64,000 nt of DNA, taken from positions 8,716 through 72,715 of the forward strand of contig DATCLS010000051.1 in the NCBI GenBank assembly GCA_036563805.1, read 5' to 3'. Below, piece by piece: positions 16,739 through 24,851 of the stretch (its first letter is position 1; the number at the start of each line of letters is the position of its first letter). The translations under genes were made by a program, and so were the position numbers. The notes below the pieces were generated by a model. That model did no database searches. It had not been told where the DNA came from and saw only the letters and a list, made by a program, of their open reading frames with translations. The stretch comes from DATCLS01 sp036563805 (lineage in GTDB: Bacteria; Actinomycetota; Acidimicrobiia; Acidimicrobiales; VFJN01).

Positions 16739-17923
16739 TCAGGTCGGGGCCGGGCCGGCGGGCGTGAACGTGATCGGCAGGCTGGCCAGCGTCCGGGTCG
16801 ACGTCGTGGGGTGGCGGACCTCGGCGCCGTCCTGGAGCCGGATGTCGTGGAGCCGGGGGAGGAGCTCCTCGAGCGCGATCCGCAGGTTGGCCCGGGCCAG
16901 GCTGGAGCCGGCGCAGCGGTGGGGGCCGGCACCGAAGGCCAGATGGCGGTTCGTCGGCCGGTCGAGGTCGAAGGCGTCGGGGTTGGGGAACTCGCGCTCG
17001 TCGCGGTTGGCGGAGGCCCAGTAGATGACGATCTTCTCGCCGGCCCGGATCGTCTGGCCGCCGAGCTCGGTGTCGGTCGTCGCCGTGCGGGCGATCGACA
17101 CGAACGAGCTGTCCAGCCGCAGCAGCTCCTCGATGGCGGCGGGGATGCGCTCGGGCTCGGCCCGCAGCAGCGCCGGGATCTCCGGCTCGTGGCAGAACCG
17201 CTCGACCATCAGGCCGAGCGCCCCGGCCGTCGTCTCCAGGCCCCCGAGCACGAGCAGCTGGACGATGCCGACGATCTCGTCCTGGGTGATCGGCCGCCCC
17301 TCGACCTCGGCGGCGATGACGGCGTCGACGACGTCGCCCCGCGGCGGCCGGCGGCGCCGCTCCTCGACGAAGTCGGTGATCCACTGCGACAGGCCGGCCC
17401 AGCACTCGGCGGCGTCGGGGGCGGTGGGCGTCGAGGCCCGCGAGGCCAGGTGGGCGACGTGCTCGATCTGGTCCGCCGGCGCCCCGATGGCGATCTCGAA
17501 GAACATCAGCGACGGGAACGGCCGGGCGAACTCGTCCATGAACTCACACGCGCCCTTGGCGACGAACCCGTTGAGCAGGCGCCTGACCAGCGCCCGGGTC
17601 GGCCCGTCCCAGGCGGCCACCTTGGCGGGCGTGAAGTGGGCGTTGATGAGCCGCTTGTACTCCCGGTGCAGCGGGGGATCGACCTCGACCGGGATGTTCC
17701 GGGTGGCGATCGGCGCCACCGGGACGGTCAGCCCGTGGGCCGAGCTGAACGTGGCCCAGTCCTGCCCGACGGCCAACACGTCGTCGTACCGGGTCGCCAC
17801 CCAGAACCCGCCGTGCAGGTCGCTGTGCAGGACCGGGCACCGGTCCCGCAGGTCGGCGAGCGTCTCGTGGAACCTTTCGCCCAGGTCGGGTGACAGGTGG
17901 TCGAAATGGTCGAAGGTCGTCAT
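16739..17923 (-). CDS. Cytochrome P450
   Basis: 394-residue soluble P450. The I-helix motif is LGGLETTAG (Gly-Gly-Leu-Glu-Thr-Thr, missing the usual Ala before Gly), ExxR is in EELLRLDSS, and FGAGPHRCAG carries heme ligand Cys337. HREYKRLINAHFTP is the typical C-helix region. Start ATG 17923, preceded 55 bp upstream by a perfect 14-bp palindrome. The thiolase/DUF35 genes lie upstream on the same strand, so it may be the last gene of that cluster or have its own promoter in the 127-bp gap. Confidence 0.93.
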   Translation of the reverse strand: MTTFDHFDHLSPDLGERFHETLADLRDRCPVLHSDLHGGFWVATRYDDVLAVGQDWATFSSAHGLTVPVAPIATRNIPVEVDPPLHREYKRLINAHFTPAKVAAWDGPTRALVRRLLNGFVAKGACEFMDEFARPFPSLMFFEIAIGAPADQIEHVAHLASRASTPTAPDAAECWAGLSQWITDFVEERRRRPPRGDVVDAVIAAEVEGRPITQDEIVGIVQLLVLGGLETTAGALGLMVERFCHEPEIPALLRAEPERIPAAIEELLRLDSSFVSIARTATTDTELGGQTIRAGEKIVIYWASANRDEREFPNPDAFDLDRPTNRHLAFGAGPHRCAGSSLARANLRIALEELLPRLHDIRLQDGAEVRHPTTSTRTLASLPITFTPAGPAPT

Positions 17924-17977
17924 CGCACCCCCCGGCGAGGACCGATCGGCTTGCTAGCGCTCCAACCAGTGTAACTG

Positions 17978-17991
17978 AGTGATCGATCACT
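17978..17991. promoter_or_regulatory. Perfect palindrome AGTGATCGATCACT
   Basis: A 14-bp perfect palindrome inside an AT-rich stretch between the thiolase gene (stop at 18051) and the P450 (start 17923). Position and size fit a TetR-family operator controlling the P450. The overlapping TATCGAT at 17992-17998 could be part of a promoter on the minus strand. Confidence 0.5.
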
Positions 17992-18050
17992 TATCGATCT
18001 TGTGGCCGGCAGGAGCCGGCCGGGGCCTGGTCGGAGCGCATCGGAGCCGG

Positions 18051-19271
18051 TCAGGGCTTGTCCCGGCCGACCACCCACATGGCCACGAAGTTGGAGAAGC
18101 CGCCCTGGGCGTGCCCGACCGCCAGCCGGGCGCCGTCGATCTGGTGCTCGCCGGCGGCGCCCCGCACCTGGAGGGCGGCCTCGGCGAACCGCACCAGCCC
18201 GGCGGCCCCGATCGGGTTGGCGCCGAGCAGGCCGCCGGACGGGTTGACCGGCAGCGCCCCATCCAGGGCGGTGGCGCCGTCGTCGACCAGCCGCCACCCC
18301 TCGCCGGGCTCGGCCAGGCCCACGTTCTCGAGCGTGGGCGGCTCCACCCAGCTGAACGGCACGAACAGCTCGGCCACGTCGAGCTCCCGCCGGGGGTCGG
18401 TGATGCCGGCCTGGCGGTAGACGGCGGCGGCGCAGTCGCGCCCGCACCGGGGGTCGACGAAGTCGTGGGCCGGCGCCACCGGGGGCTCGGACCGGGTGGC
18501 CGCCCCGTGGACCCAGGCGGGGTCGGGGCAGCCGGCGGCCGCGTCCTCGGCGGCCAGGACCACCGCGCAGGCGCCGTCGGAGGACGGCGAGGCGTGCAGC
18601 AGCCGGATCGGCGACCACAGCATGCGGGAGGCGGCGATCGCCTCCAGCGTGACGTCGGCGCGGCGGACCTGGGCGAACGGGTTGCGCAGCGCGTTGCGGC
18701 GGTCCTTCAGCGCCGCCACGTCGCCGATGTGGGGCGGCGCCCCCGAGCGGGCGATGTAGTCGCTGCACAGCGCCCCGTACAGGCTGCCGGTGCCGCCCTG
18801 CCACGGCGCCTCGAACGGCAGGTGCTGCAGCGTCACCGCGCCGGTCCGGCCCTCCGACTGCTTCTCGTACGCCACGACCAGCACCCGGGCGAACCGCCCG
18901 GAGGCGACGAGGCCGACCCCGAGCGTGGCCGCCTGGCCGCCGGCGTTGCCCGACGTGTAGGCCCGGAACGTCGGCTTGCCCACGGCACCGAGGGCCGGCG
19001 CCATCGACAGCTCGGGCGACATGACGCCCTCGATCGTGTCCGGCGCCGTCCCGAGCACGACGGCGTCGACGGCGTCCCAGCCCAGCCCGGCGTCCGCCAG
19101 CGCGGCGAGCGCCGCCTCCCGGGCCAGGCCGGCCATCGTGACGTCGCTCCGGGCGGCGGCGTGGCGGGTCTGGCCCACGCCGACCACTGCGCAGCGGGTG
19201 CGGCCCCGGGGCGTGCCGCGGGGGGTCAGGGCGCGGGCGGCGTCGGCCGCGGGGGCAGCGGGCCCGGTCAC
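18051..19271 (-). CDS. Thiolase-family (SCP-x/Ltp2-like) protein
   Basis: 406 residues. Start GTG 19271 overlaps the TGA of the upstream thiolase-like gene (GTGA). The thiolase fold is evident: VVGVGQTRHA at the N-terminus, SGNAGGQAATLGV where classical thiolases carry the nucleophilic Cys, NPSGGLLGANPIGAAG, and a final GHAQGGFSNF. The missing N-terminal Cys and the pairing with a DUF35 protein resemble Ltp2-type steroid side-chain aldolases rather than true thiolases. It probably cleaves or processes a branched acyl-CoA together with its neighbours. Function inferred from context. Confidence 0.8.
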   Translation of the reverse strand: MTGPAAPAADAARALTPRGTPRGRTRCAVVGVGQTRHAAARSDVTMAGLAREAALAALADAGLGWDAVDAVVLGTAPDTIEGVMSPELSMAPALGAVGKPTFRAYTSGNAGGQAATLGVGLVASGRFARVLVVAYEKQSEGRTGAVTLQHLPFEAPWQGGTGSLYGALCSDYIARSGAPPHIGDVAALKDRRNALRNPFAQVRRADVTLEAIAASRMLWSPIRLLHASPSSDGACAVVLAAEDAAAGCPDPAWVHGAATRSEPPVAPAHDFVDPRCGRDCAAAVYRQAGITDPRRELDVAELFVPFSWVEPPTLENVGLAEPGEGWRLVDDGATALDGALPVNPSGGLLGANPIGAAGLVRFAEAALQVRGAAGEHQIDGARLAVGHAQGGFSNFVAMWVVGRDKP

Positions 19272-20176
19272 GCCGCCTCCAGCAGGCAGAGCAGGTTGTG
19301 CTGGAGGCACGGGCCGTTGGTGGCGTGGGCCACGGCCCGGGCCGCCTCGCCCCGCCGCACGGCGTTGGCCGCCTCCACCACCCGGATGAGGCCGGTCACC
19401 ATGATCGGGTCGGCGGCCAGGCAGCCGCCCGACGGGTCGAGCGCCCGGACCTCGGCGCCGAGGGCGTCGACGACGATCCGGCGTTGGTGGCTGAACGGGG
19501 CGTGGACCTCGAGCACGTCGATCACCGTCCCCGGCAGCCCCAGGGCGGCGGCCGCGGCCGCCACCGACGGCGACGTGGCCAGGTCGCGCTCGCCGAGGTC
19601 GTGGGTGTCCAAGCGCTGCTCGATGCCGGCGACGACCGCGGCCGGCCGGCCCGGCGCCCGCCCGGCGGCCGCCGCCAGCACGACCGCGGCGGCGCCGGCG
19701 CACGGCTGCGACGCCGTGAACGGCCCTGTGGCCTGGAGGCCGGCGAGGTCCTCGGGGCGGGGCGCCAGCGGGGCGACGACGTAGGGGTCGAGCTGGAGGT
19801 CGAGGACCCGTCGGGGCTCGTCGGCCAGCGGCCGGCTGTAGGCGCAGACCAGAGCCGCCTCCGCCTCCCCGGCCAGCAGGCGGATCCAGGCCTCGTGGAG
19901 CGCGAAAGCGCCGTCGCCCTCGAGGTGGGCGTGGGTGCGGGGCGGCCAGCCGGGGAAGGCGTCGAACGCGCCCATCACGGTACCGACCTGGCCGTTCAAG
20001 AACTCGGAGCCGGCCGTGCAGACGACGCCGACGTCGTCGCGGCCCAGGCCGGCCTCGGTCAGCGCCCGGTCGACCACCGGGGCCAGCAGCTCGGCGTCGT
20101 TCCGCCCGTCGCCGATCGGGGCGACGGCGTGGGCGGCGCCGACGACGGCGATGGCGCCCGCGTCGTCCTCGGTCAT
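19268..20176 (-). CDS. Short thiolase-like protein
   Basis: 302 residues from ATG 20176 after GGAGGGAGG. The order of segments is that of a thiolase (VVGAAHAVAPIG, GAFDAFPGWP, PCAGAAAVVLAAA, DPSGGCLAADP, ending near ATNGPCLQHN), but it is about 100 residues shorter than catalytic thiolases and lacks their usual Cys/His arrangement. It is probably a non-catalytic or partner subunit of the adjacent thiolase, to which it is coupled by a GTGA overlap. The DUF35 gene lies 52 bp upstream on the same strand. Confidence 0.72.
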   Translation of the reverse strand: MTEDDAGAIAVVGAAHAVAPIGDGRNDAELLAPVVDRALTEAGLGRDDVGVVCTAGSEFLNGQVGTVMGAFDAFPGWPPRTHAHLEGDGAFALHEAWIRLLAGEAEAALVCAYSRPLADEPRRVLDLQLDPYVVAPLAPRPEDLAGLQATGPFTASQPCAGAAAVVLAAAAGRAPGRPAAVVAGIEQRLDTHDLGERDLATSPSVAAAAAALGLPGTVIDVLEVHAPFSHQRRIVVDALGAEVRALDPSGGCLAADPIMVTGLIRVVEAANAVRRGEAARAVAHATNGPCLQHNLLCLLEAA

Positions 20177-20228
20177 CGGGCCTCCCTCCCCGCCCGTCCC
20201 TTCCTCTCGCGTCCGCTCATCGCTCCCC

Positions 20229-21203
20229 TCATGGCTCCACCGGCCGGAAGTGGCGGATGGCCTCCCACGACGGCGGCCGCTCGCCCGCCGGCGCCCACAC
20301 CGCCGCCACCCGCTGGCCGACCCGGACCTCCTCCAGCCCGCCGGGGACGTCGCCGACCAGGTGGGGGAACGAGACGTGGGCCCCGTCGAGGCGGACGCGG
20401 GCCCAAGCGAAGGGCAGCTCGACCTCCAGTCCGGGCACCGGCAGGTGGACGACCGTGACCGACTCGATCACGCCGGTGTCGGCCACCGCGCACGGCTCGA
20501 GGACCGCGCCGCAGGCCGGGCACCGCTCGTGGGGCGGGACGTAGACCTGGTCGCAGGCGGGGCAGCGGCCGCCCTCGATCCGGCCGGCGGCCAGCGCCTG
20601 GTAGAAGCGCGACGGGACGAGGCCGGGCTCGAACGTGTAGCGGAGGACCCGGTCGGACGCGACGACCAGCCCGTCCGGCGGCTCCGGGGGTGCGCCTGCC
20701 GCCTCGGGGTCGGCCTGTGCCCCCGGGCCGGACTCTCCCTCCAGGTCCGCGTGCGCCTCCGGGTCGGCCGGGGCGGCCCGGGGCCCGGCGTCGGCGGGGA
20801 CGAAGGCCCGGATGTCGAGCACGCTGCCGGTCCGCTCGGCCCGCCAGTCGGCCCGGACCCGCAGGCCCGGCGCCAGCGCCGCCTCCGATCCGGCGTCGAC
20901 CACGTGGAGGAGCGCGCCGTCGGCGCCGTCCAGCTGGACGAGCGCGTAGGCGAAGGGGCGGGCGAGCGGCTGGTCGGGCGCCGGCGCCGCCACCCACGAC
21001 CACGCCCGCACCGCGCCGGTGTCGCCGACGCGCACCAGCTCGTCCCCCTCCTGCGGCGGCACCCGGATCCGGCCGTCCACGGCCCGGCCGCCCCAGATCT
21101 CGGCCCGGGCGAGGCCGGCCAGGAACGCCGCGGTCGCGCCCCCGACGCTCCGGTCGAAGGCCAACTGCAACGTGTGCGGTGCTCGCAGGCCTCGTAAGTT
21201 CAT
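20229..21203 (-). CDS. Double OB-fold DUF35 protein with one zinc ribbon
   Basis: 324 residues from ATG 21203. The C-terminal half is a complete DUF35 unit: a four-Cys rubredoxin-like ribbon (CPACDQVYVPPHERCPACG), then an OB fold with GVIESVTVVHLPVPG and PFAWARVRLDG. The N-terminal half looks like a second OB unit (DTGAVRAWSWVAAP, RPFAYALVQLDGADG) without its own cysteines. A Glu/Ala/Pro-rich linker (about 180-200) joins them. DUF35 proteins bind acyl-CoA and pair with thiolase-fold enzymes, as ChsH2 does with Ltp2, and two thiolase-fold genes follow. There is no ribosome site before the ATG, so the message may be leaderless. Confidence 0.78.
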   Translation of the reverse strand: MNLRGLRAPHTLQLAFDRSVGGATAAFLAGLARAEIWGGRAVDGRIRVPPQEGDELVRVGDTGAVRAWSWVAAPAPDQPLARPFAYALVQLDGADGALLHVVDAGSEAALAPGLRVRADWRAERTGSVLDIRAFVPADAGPRAAPADPEAHADLEGESGPGAQADPEAAGAPPEPPDGLVVASDRVLRYTFEPGLVPSRFYQALAAGRIEGGRCPACDQVYVPPHERCPACGAVLEPCAVADTGVIESVTVVHLPVPGLEVELPFAWARVRLDGAHVSFPHLVGDVPGGLEEVRVGQRVAAVWAPAGERPPSWEAIRHFRPVEP

Positions 21204-21228
21204 GAACGCTTGTTCTACTGTGCGACCG
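21204..21228. promoter_or_regulatory. 25-bp divergent gap with GAAC-N4-GTTC operator
   Basis: Only 25 bp separate the divergent DUF35 and cupin start codons. They hold the inverted repeat GAACGCTTGTTC (21204-21215), whose reverse strand reads AACAAGCGTT, related to the AACARGYGYTT cores at 7580 and 14417. The gap is too short for two promoters plus leaders, so at least one message is probably leaderless. Confidence 0.45.
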
Positions 21229-21744
21229 ATGAGTGAGCGAAGCCGACGCCGAGGACTCGAGTTGTTCGACCGGGCGAGCGCCCGCGACATGCACGCTACG
21301 CCCATGCAGCGGCCGCCCAAGCTCGACCGGCCCGCCCTCGAGGCCATGCCCGAGTTCTCCACCGGGAAGGGCACGGTGGCCAAGCTGCTCTACGGCGACC
21401 CCGAGCGCGGGGAGGAGGGCGGCATGAGCCTGGTCCTGGCCAAGTTCGGCGCCCACTTCCACCTGCCTCGCCACTCGCACAGCGTCGACTGCCTGTACTA
21501 CGTGCTGGCCGGCGAGCTGCACATGGGCAGGCGGGTGGTGAAGGCGGGGGACGGGTTCTTCGTGCCCGCCCACGCCCCCTACGGCTACGTGGCCGGCCCG
21601 GAGGGCGTCGAGGTGCTCGAGTTCCGGGCGGCCAGCGCCTACGACTCGCAGATCCACGAGAGCCCGGCCGGGTGGGCCAGGATCCTCGACGCCGTGCGGA
21701 CCCACCGCGCCGCGTGGGCCGAGGAGCTGGCCCCCTACCGGTGA
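21229..21744 (+). CDS. Cupin-domain protein
   Basis: 171 residues from ATG 21229. A single cupin barrel is visible: FHLPRHSHSVDCLYYVLAGELHMG is motif 1, with two metal-binding His, and GDGFFVPAHAPYGYVAGPEGVEVLEF is motif 2. The N-terminal 45 residues are basic, then variable. Divergent from the DUF35/thiolase operon across a 25-bp gap and upstream of a third thiolase-like gene, so probably co-regulated with acyl-CoA catabolism. Could be a sensor, isomerase or dioxygenase; the reaction cannot be told. Confidence 0.75.
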   Translation: MSERSRRRGLELFDRASARDMHATPMQRPPKLDRPALEAMPEFSTGKGTVAKLLYGDPERGEEGGMSLVLAKFGAHFHLPRHSHSVDCLYYVLAGELHMGRRVVKAGDGFFVPAHAPYGYVAGPEGVEVLEFRAASAYDSQIHESPAGWARILDAVRTHRAAWAEELAPYR

Positions 21745-21819
21745 CCGCCCTGCGCCCCGGCCTCCGGGCCGGCGAGCCCCGACCCGTCGTGTCACGTGTC
21801 TTGGCCTCTCGGTGACGCC

Positions 21820-23028
21820 GTGACCCGGAAGTTCGAGGACGACGTCGTCATCAGCGGCATCGGCCAGTCCGACGTGGGCCGCCGCCTCGGCCGCTCGGCG
21901 CTGGCGCTCACGCTCGACGCCGTCACCGCCGCCCTGGCGGACGCCGGCCTGAGCGCCGACGACGTGGGCGCCCTGGCCACCTACCCAGGCGGGGGGACGG
22001 CGATCGGCCCCGGGTTCGCCGGGCCGCCGCTCGCCGACGTCTACGACGCCCTCGGCATCGAGCCCGACCTGCTCATGGGCGGCTTCGAGGGCCCGGCCCA
22101 GCTCGGCCCCGTCCTCAACGCCGCGCTGGCCATCAGCGCCGGGCTCGTGCGCCACGTCGTCGTCTACCGGACCGTGACCGAGGGGACCGCCCGGGCGCGG
22201 GCCGCGGCCGCCCGGTCCGGGGCCTCGGGCGCCCGGTCCGGGGCCGCGGGCGCCGCCCCCGGCGGCGGGGGGGCGGCGTCGGGCTGGATCACCGCGCTGG
22301 GCGACGGGCCGGCGCCCCTGCGCTACGCGCTGCTGGCCCGGCGCCACTTCCACGAGCACGGCACGACGCGCGAGCAGCTGGCCCAGATCGCGCTCACCGC
22401 CCGCCGGCACGCGGCGCTCAACCCGAAGGCCGTCTATCGCGAGCCGCTGACCGCGGACGACTACCTGGCGGCCCGGATGATCGCCGAGCCGCTCTGCCTC
22501 TACGACTGCGACGTCCACTGCGACGGCGCCACCGCCGTCGTCCTGTCCGCCGCCGCCTATGCATCCGACACCCCCCGGCCCCCGGTGCGGATCGAGGCGG
22601 TGGGCGCCGCCCCGCCGTCCCGTCCCGAGTACGCCCAGCACGCCGCGCTCCACCCCGGCCAACGGGCCGCCGACCAGATGTGGTCCCGCACCGACCTGCG
22701 GCCCGGCGATGTCGATGTGGCCGGGCTCTACGACGGGTTCAGCATCCTGACGCTGCTGTGGCTGGAGGCGCTCGGGTTCTGCGGGGTGGGGGAGGGCGGC
22801 GCCTTCGTCGAGGGCGGCCACCGCATCGGCCTGGGCGGCGAGCTGCCGCTCAACACCCAGGGCGGGCAGCTGTCCGGCGGGCGGCTGCACGGGCTCGGGT
22901 TCGTGCACGAGATGTGCCTCCAGCTGCGGGGCGAGGCCGGCGACCGCCAGGTCCCCGGCGCCCGGGTCGCCGCCGTCTCGGTTGGCGCCCTGCCGTATGT
23001 CGGCTGCCTCCTGCTCCGCACCGACTAG
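21820..23028 (+). CDS. Thiolase-family (SCP-x-like) protein
   Basis: 402 residues from GTG 21820 (GTG 21796 would add eight residues; neither has a good ribosome site). Thiolase superfamily features: VVISGIGQSDVGRRL, AALADAGLSADDVGALATYPGG, CDGATAVVLSAAAYA, VAGLYDGFSILTLLWLEALGF and a terminal GGRLHGLGF. As in the minus-strand thiolase, the classical N-terminal nucleophilic Cys region is absent. An Ala/Gly/Ser-rich insertion sits near 135-160. Convergent with the acyl-CoA ligase. Likely acts on a degradation intermediate with a DUF35 partner. Confidence 0.8.
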   Translation: MTRKFEDDVVISGIGQSDVGRRLGRSALALTLDAVTAALADAGLSADDVGALATYPGGGTAIGPGFAGPPLADVYDALGIEPDLLMGGFEGPAQLGPVLNAALAISAGLVRHVVVYRTVTEGTARARAAAARSGASGARSGAAGAAPGGGGAASGWITALGDGPAPLRYALLARRHFHEHGTTREQLAQIALTARRHAALNPKAVYREPLTADDYLAARMIAEPLCLYDCDVHCDGATAVVLSAAAYASDTPRPPVRIEAVGAAPPSRPEYAQHAALHPGQRAADQMWSRTDLRPGDVDVAGLYDGFSILTLLWLEALGFCGVGEGGAFVEGGHRIGLGGELPLNTQGGQLSGGRLHGLGFVHEMCLQLRGEAGDRQVPGARVAAVSVGALPYVGCLLLRTD

Positions 23029-23117
23029 CGCCGCCCGGCCGGGACCAGGGCCGGCCGGGGCCAGGCCCGGATCGGCGCGGGTCGGCACCAGGGCGGGCCG
23101 GGTGGGCGCCGGCCGGG

Positions 23118-24803
23118 TCAGGGGGCCTCGGCGTCCCAGGTGCGGTCGTTGAGCGGATCCAGGCGGAGCGGCTCCTTCTTGATCCGCTTCATGGCCTCGG
23201 TCCGCTCGGGGTCCTCGAGGAACTCGATGTAGCGAGGGACCATGAAGGCGGGCATGCGCTCCCGCAGGAAGGCGTGCAGCTCGGCCGGCGTGACGGTGGC
23301 GCCGGGGTGCAGCACCACGCACGCCTTCACCTCGTCCTCGCCGTGCTCGGACGGCACGCCGATGGCGGCGCACTCGGCCACGTCGGGGTGCTCCTCGACG
23401 AAGGCCTGCACCTCCATCGACGAGATGTTCTCGCCCCGCCGCCGCATCGAGTCCTTGATGCGGTCGACGAAGTGGTAGCCGTGCTCGTCCTTCACGACGC
23501 CGTCGCCGGTGTGGAACCACCCGTTGCGCCAGGCCTCGGCCGTCTTCTCGGGCATGCCGAAGTAGCCGACCATCATCCGCCACGGCTGGGTGGTGCGGAC
23601 CTGGAGCTCGCCGACGACCCCGTCCGGCACCTCGTAGTCGTTGGCGTCGGCGATCCGCACCTCGTAACCGGGCGCCACCCGCTTGCCGGTCGAGGCCCGG
23701 TCGGCCGACACGTCGGGCCCGGCGACGAGCGGTGTGCCGACCTCGGTGTTGCCGAACGTCGTGCGCATCGTGGTCCCGAAGCGGGCCTTGAACTCGTCGA
23801 CCCGGGGCACCACCGGGGCGCCGGCCACGTGGCGCAGGGGGTTGTCGCGGTCGTCGTCCCGGGGCGGCTGGTCGAGGAGCCAGTTCATCATCGCCGGGAT
23901 GAGGGCGGTGGCCGTGCACCCGTAGGCCCGGACGTCGTCCCAGAAGGCCTGCGTCTTGAACGACGTGCGCAGCACGACCTGCCCGCCGGGGAACCCGAGC
24001 CAGGCCAGCGGCAGCATGCCGGACAGGTGGAAGACCGGGAACGGGCAGTAGTAGACGTCGTCGCCGGTCATGTCGATCCACAGCTCGTTGGGCCAGATCC
24101 GGCCCCAGGGGACGAGGACGCCCTTGGACGGCCCGGTGGTCCCGGACGTGTAGCTGACGCAGGCCAGCTCGTGGCGCTGGGGGACGGGCAGGTCGGTCGC
24201 CGGCGTCGCCGCCTCCCACAGCTCGGCGGCGGCGACGAGCGGCACCGGGAAGTCGCCCGGCAGGTCGCCGGGCCCGGCGTCGGGCACGATCACCAGCCGC
24301 AGCGCCGTTTCGGCGGCCACCTCGGCGACCCGGTCGAGGAACTCCCGGGCGCAGATCATCCGCTCGGCTCGGGAGTTCGTCAGCACGTAGGCCAGGGCCT
24401 TGCCCCGGAAGTCGGTGTTGACCCCGGTGTAGACGCCCCGCAGCCAGCCCAGCCCCAGCCAGTGCTCCTCGGCGACGATCGACGTGCGCAGCATGGCCGG
24501 GACGTTGTCGCCGGGCGCCACCCCGGCCCGGCGGAAGGCGTCGGCCCAGCGCAGCGCCGCCTCGTGGAACTGGCCGTAGGTGCGTGACCCGCCGCCGACC
24601 TCGTGCAGGTAGGGGCGGTCGGGCTCGCGCGCCGCCCACCCCTGGATGGCGGCCGGCAGCGTCTCCGTCGGCGCGAACGTCGGCTCCGGGCGGCCGGTGG
24701 CCGGGGCGAACCCGACGATCCCCGGCGGCGTGTCCCCTGCGGCGTGGCGTGCGGTGCTCGCGGCCGTGTCCCCTGCGGTGCTCCCTGCGTCCCCGGTGAC
24801 CAT
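23118..24803 (-). CDS. AMP-forming acyl-CoA ligase (CaiC-like)
   Basis: 561-residue ANL-superfamily adenylating enzyme starting at ATG 24803 (GTG 24812 also in frame). Motifs: SYTSGTTGPSKG (A3), FGNTEVGTP (A5), GWFHTGDGVV (A7), DRIKDSMRRRGENISS (A8) and RIKKEPLR (A10, catalytic Lys). The sequence is closest in style to crotonobetaine/carnitine- or bile-acid-type ligases. It makes an acyl-CoA that the adjacent thiolase-fold and SDR enzymes could degrade. It is divergent from the amidohydrolase, with a 48-bp gap containing GTTCACTCAC but no clear ribosome site. Confidence 0.9.
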   Translation of the reverse strand: MVTGDAGSTAGDTAASTARHAAGDTPPGIVGFAPATGRPEPTFAPTETLPAAIQGWAAREPDRPYLHEVGGGSRTYGQFHEAALRWADAFRRAGVAPGDNVPAMLRTSIVAEEHWLGLGWLRGVYTGVNTDFRGKALAYVLTNSRAERMICAREFLDRVAEVAAETALRLVIVPDAGPGDLPGDFPVPLVAAAELWEAATPATDLPVPQRHELACVSYTSGTTGPSKGVLVPWGRIWPNELWIDMTGDDVYYCPFPVFHLSGMLPLAWLGFPGGQVVLRTSFKTQAFWDDVRAYGCTATALIPAMMNWLLDQPPRDDDRDNPLRHVAGAPVVPRVDEFKARFGTTMRTTFGNTEVGTPLVAGPDVSADRASTGKRVAPGYEVRIADANDYEVPDGVVGELQVRTTQPWRMMVGYFGMPEKTAEAWRNGWFHTGDGVVKDEHGYHFVDRIKDSMRRRGENISSMEVQAFVEEHPDVAECAAIGVPSEHGEDEVKACVVLHPGATVTPAELHAFLRERMPAFMVPRYIEFLEDPERTEAMKRIKKEPLRLDPLNDRTWDAEAP

Positions 24804-24851
24804 GACGCGCACCGTAGCGTGTGTGGGCGTTCACTCACTAGAGTTGGGTGC

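Noticed and set aside
20173..24834. A 1553-residue minus-strand ORF
   Set aside because: Low-complexity Arg/Gly/Pro translation in the shadow of thiolase, cupin, DUF35 and ligase genes, which all carry strong family motifs in other frames.
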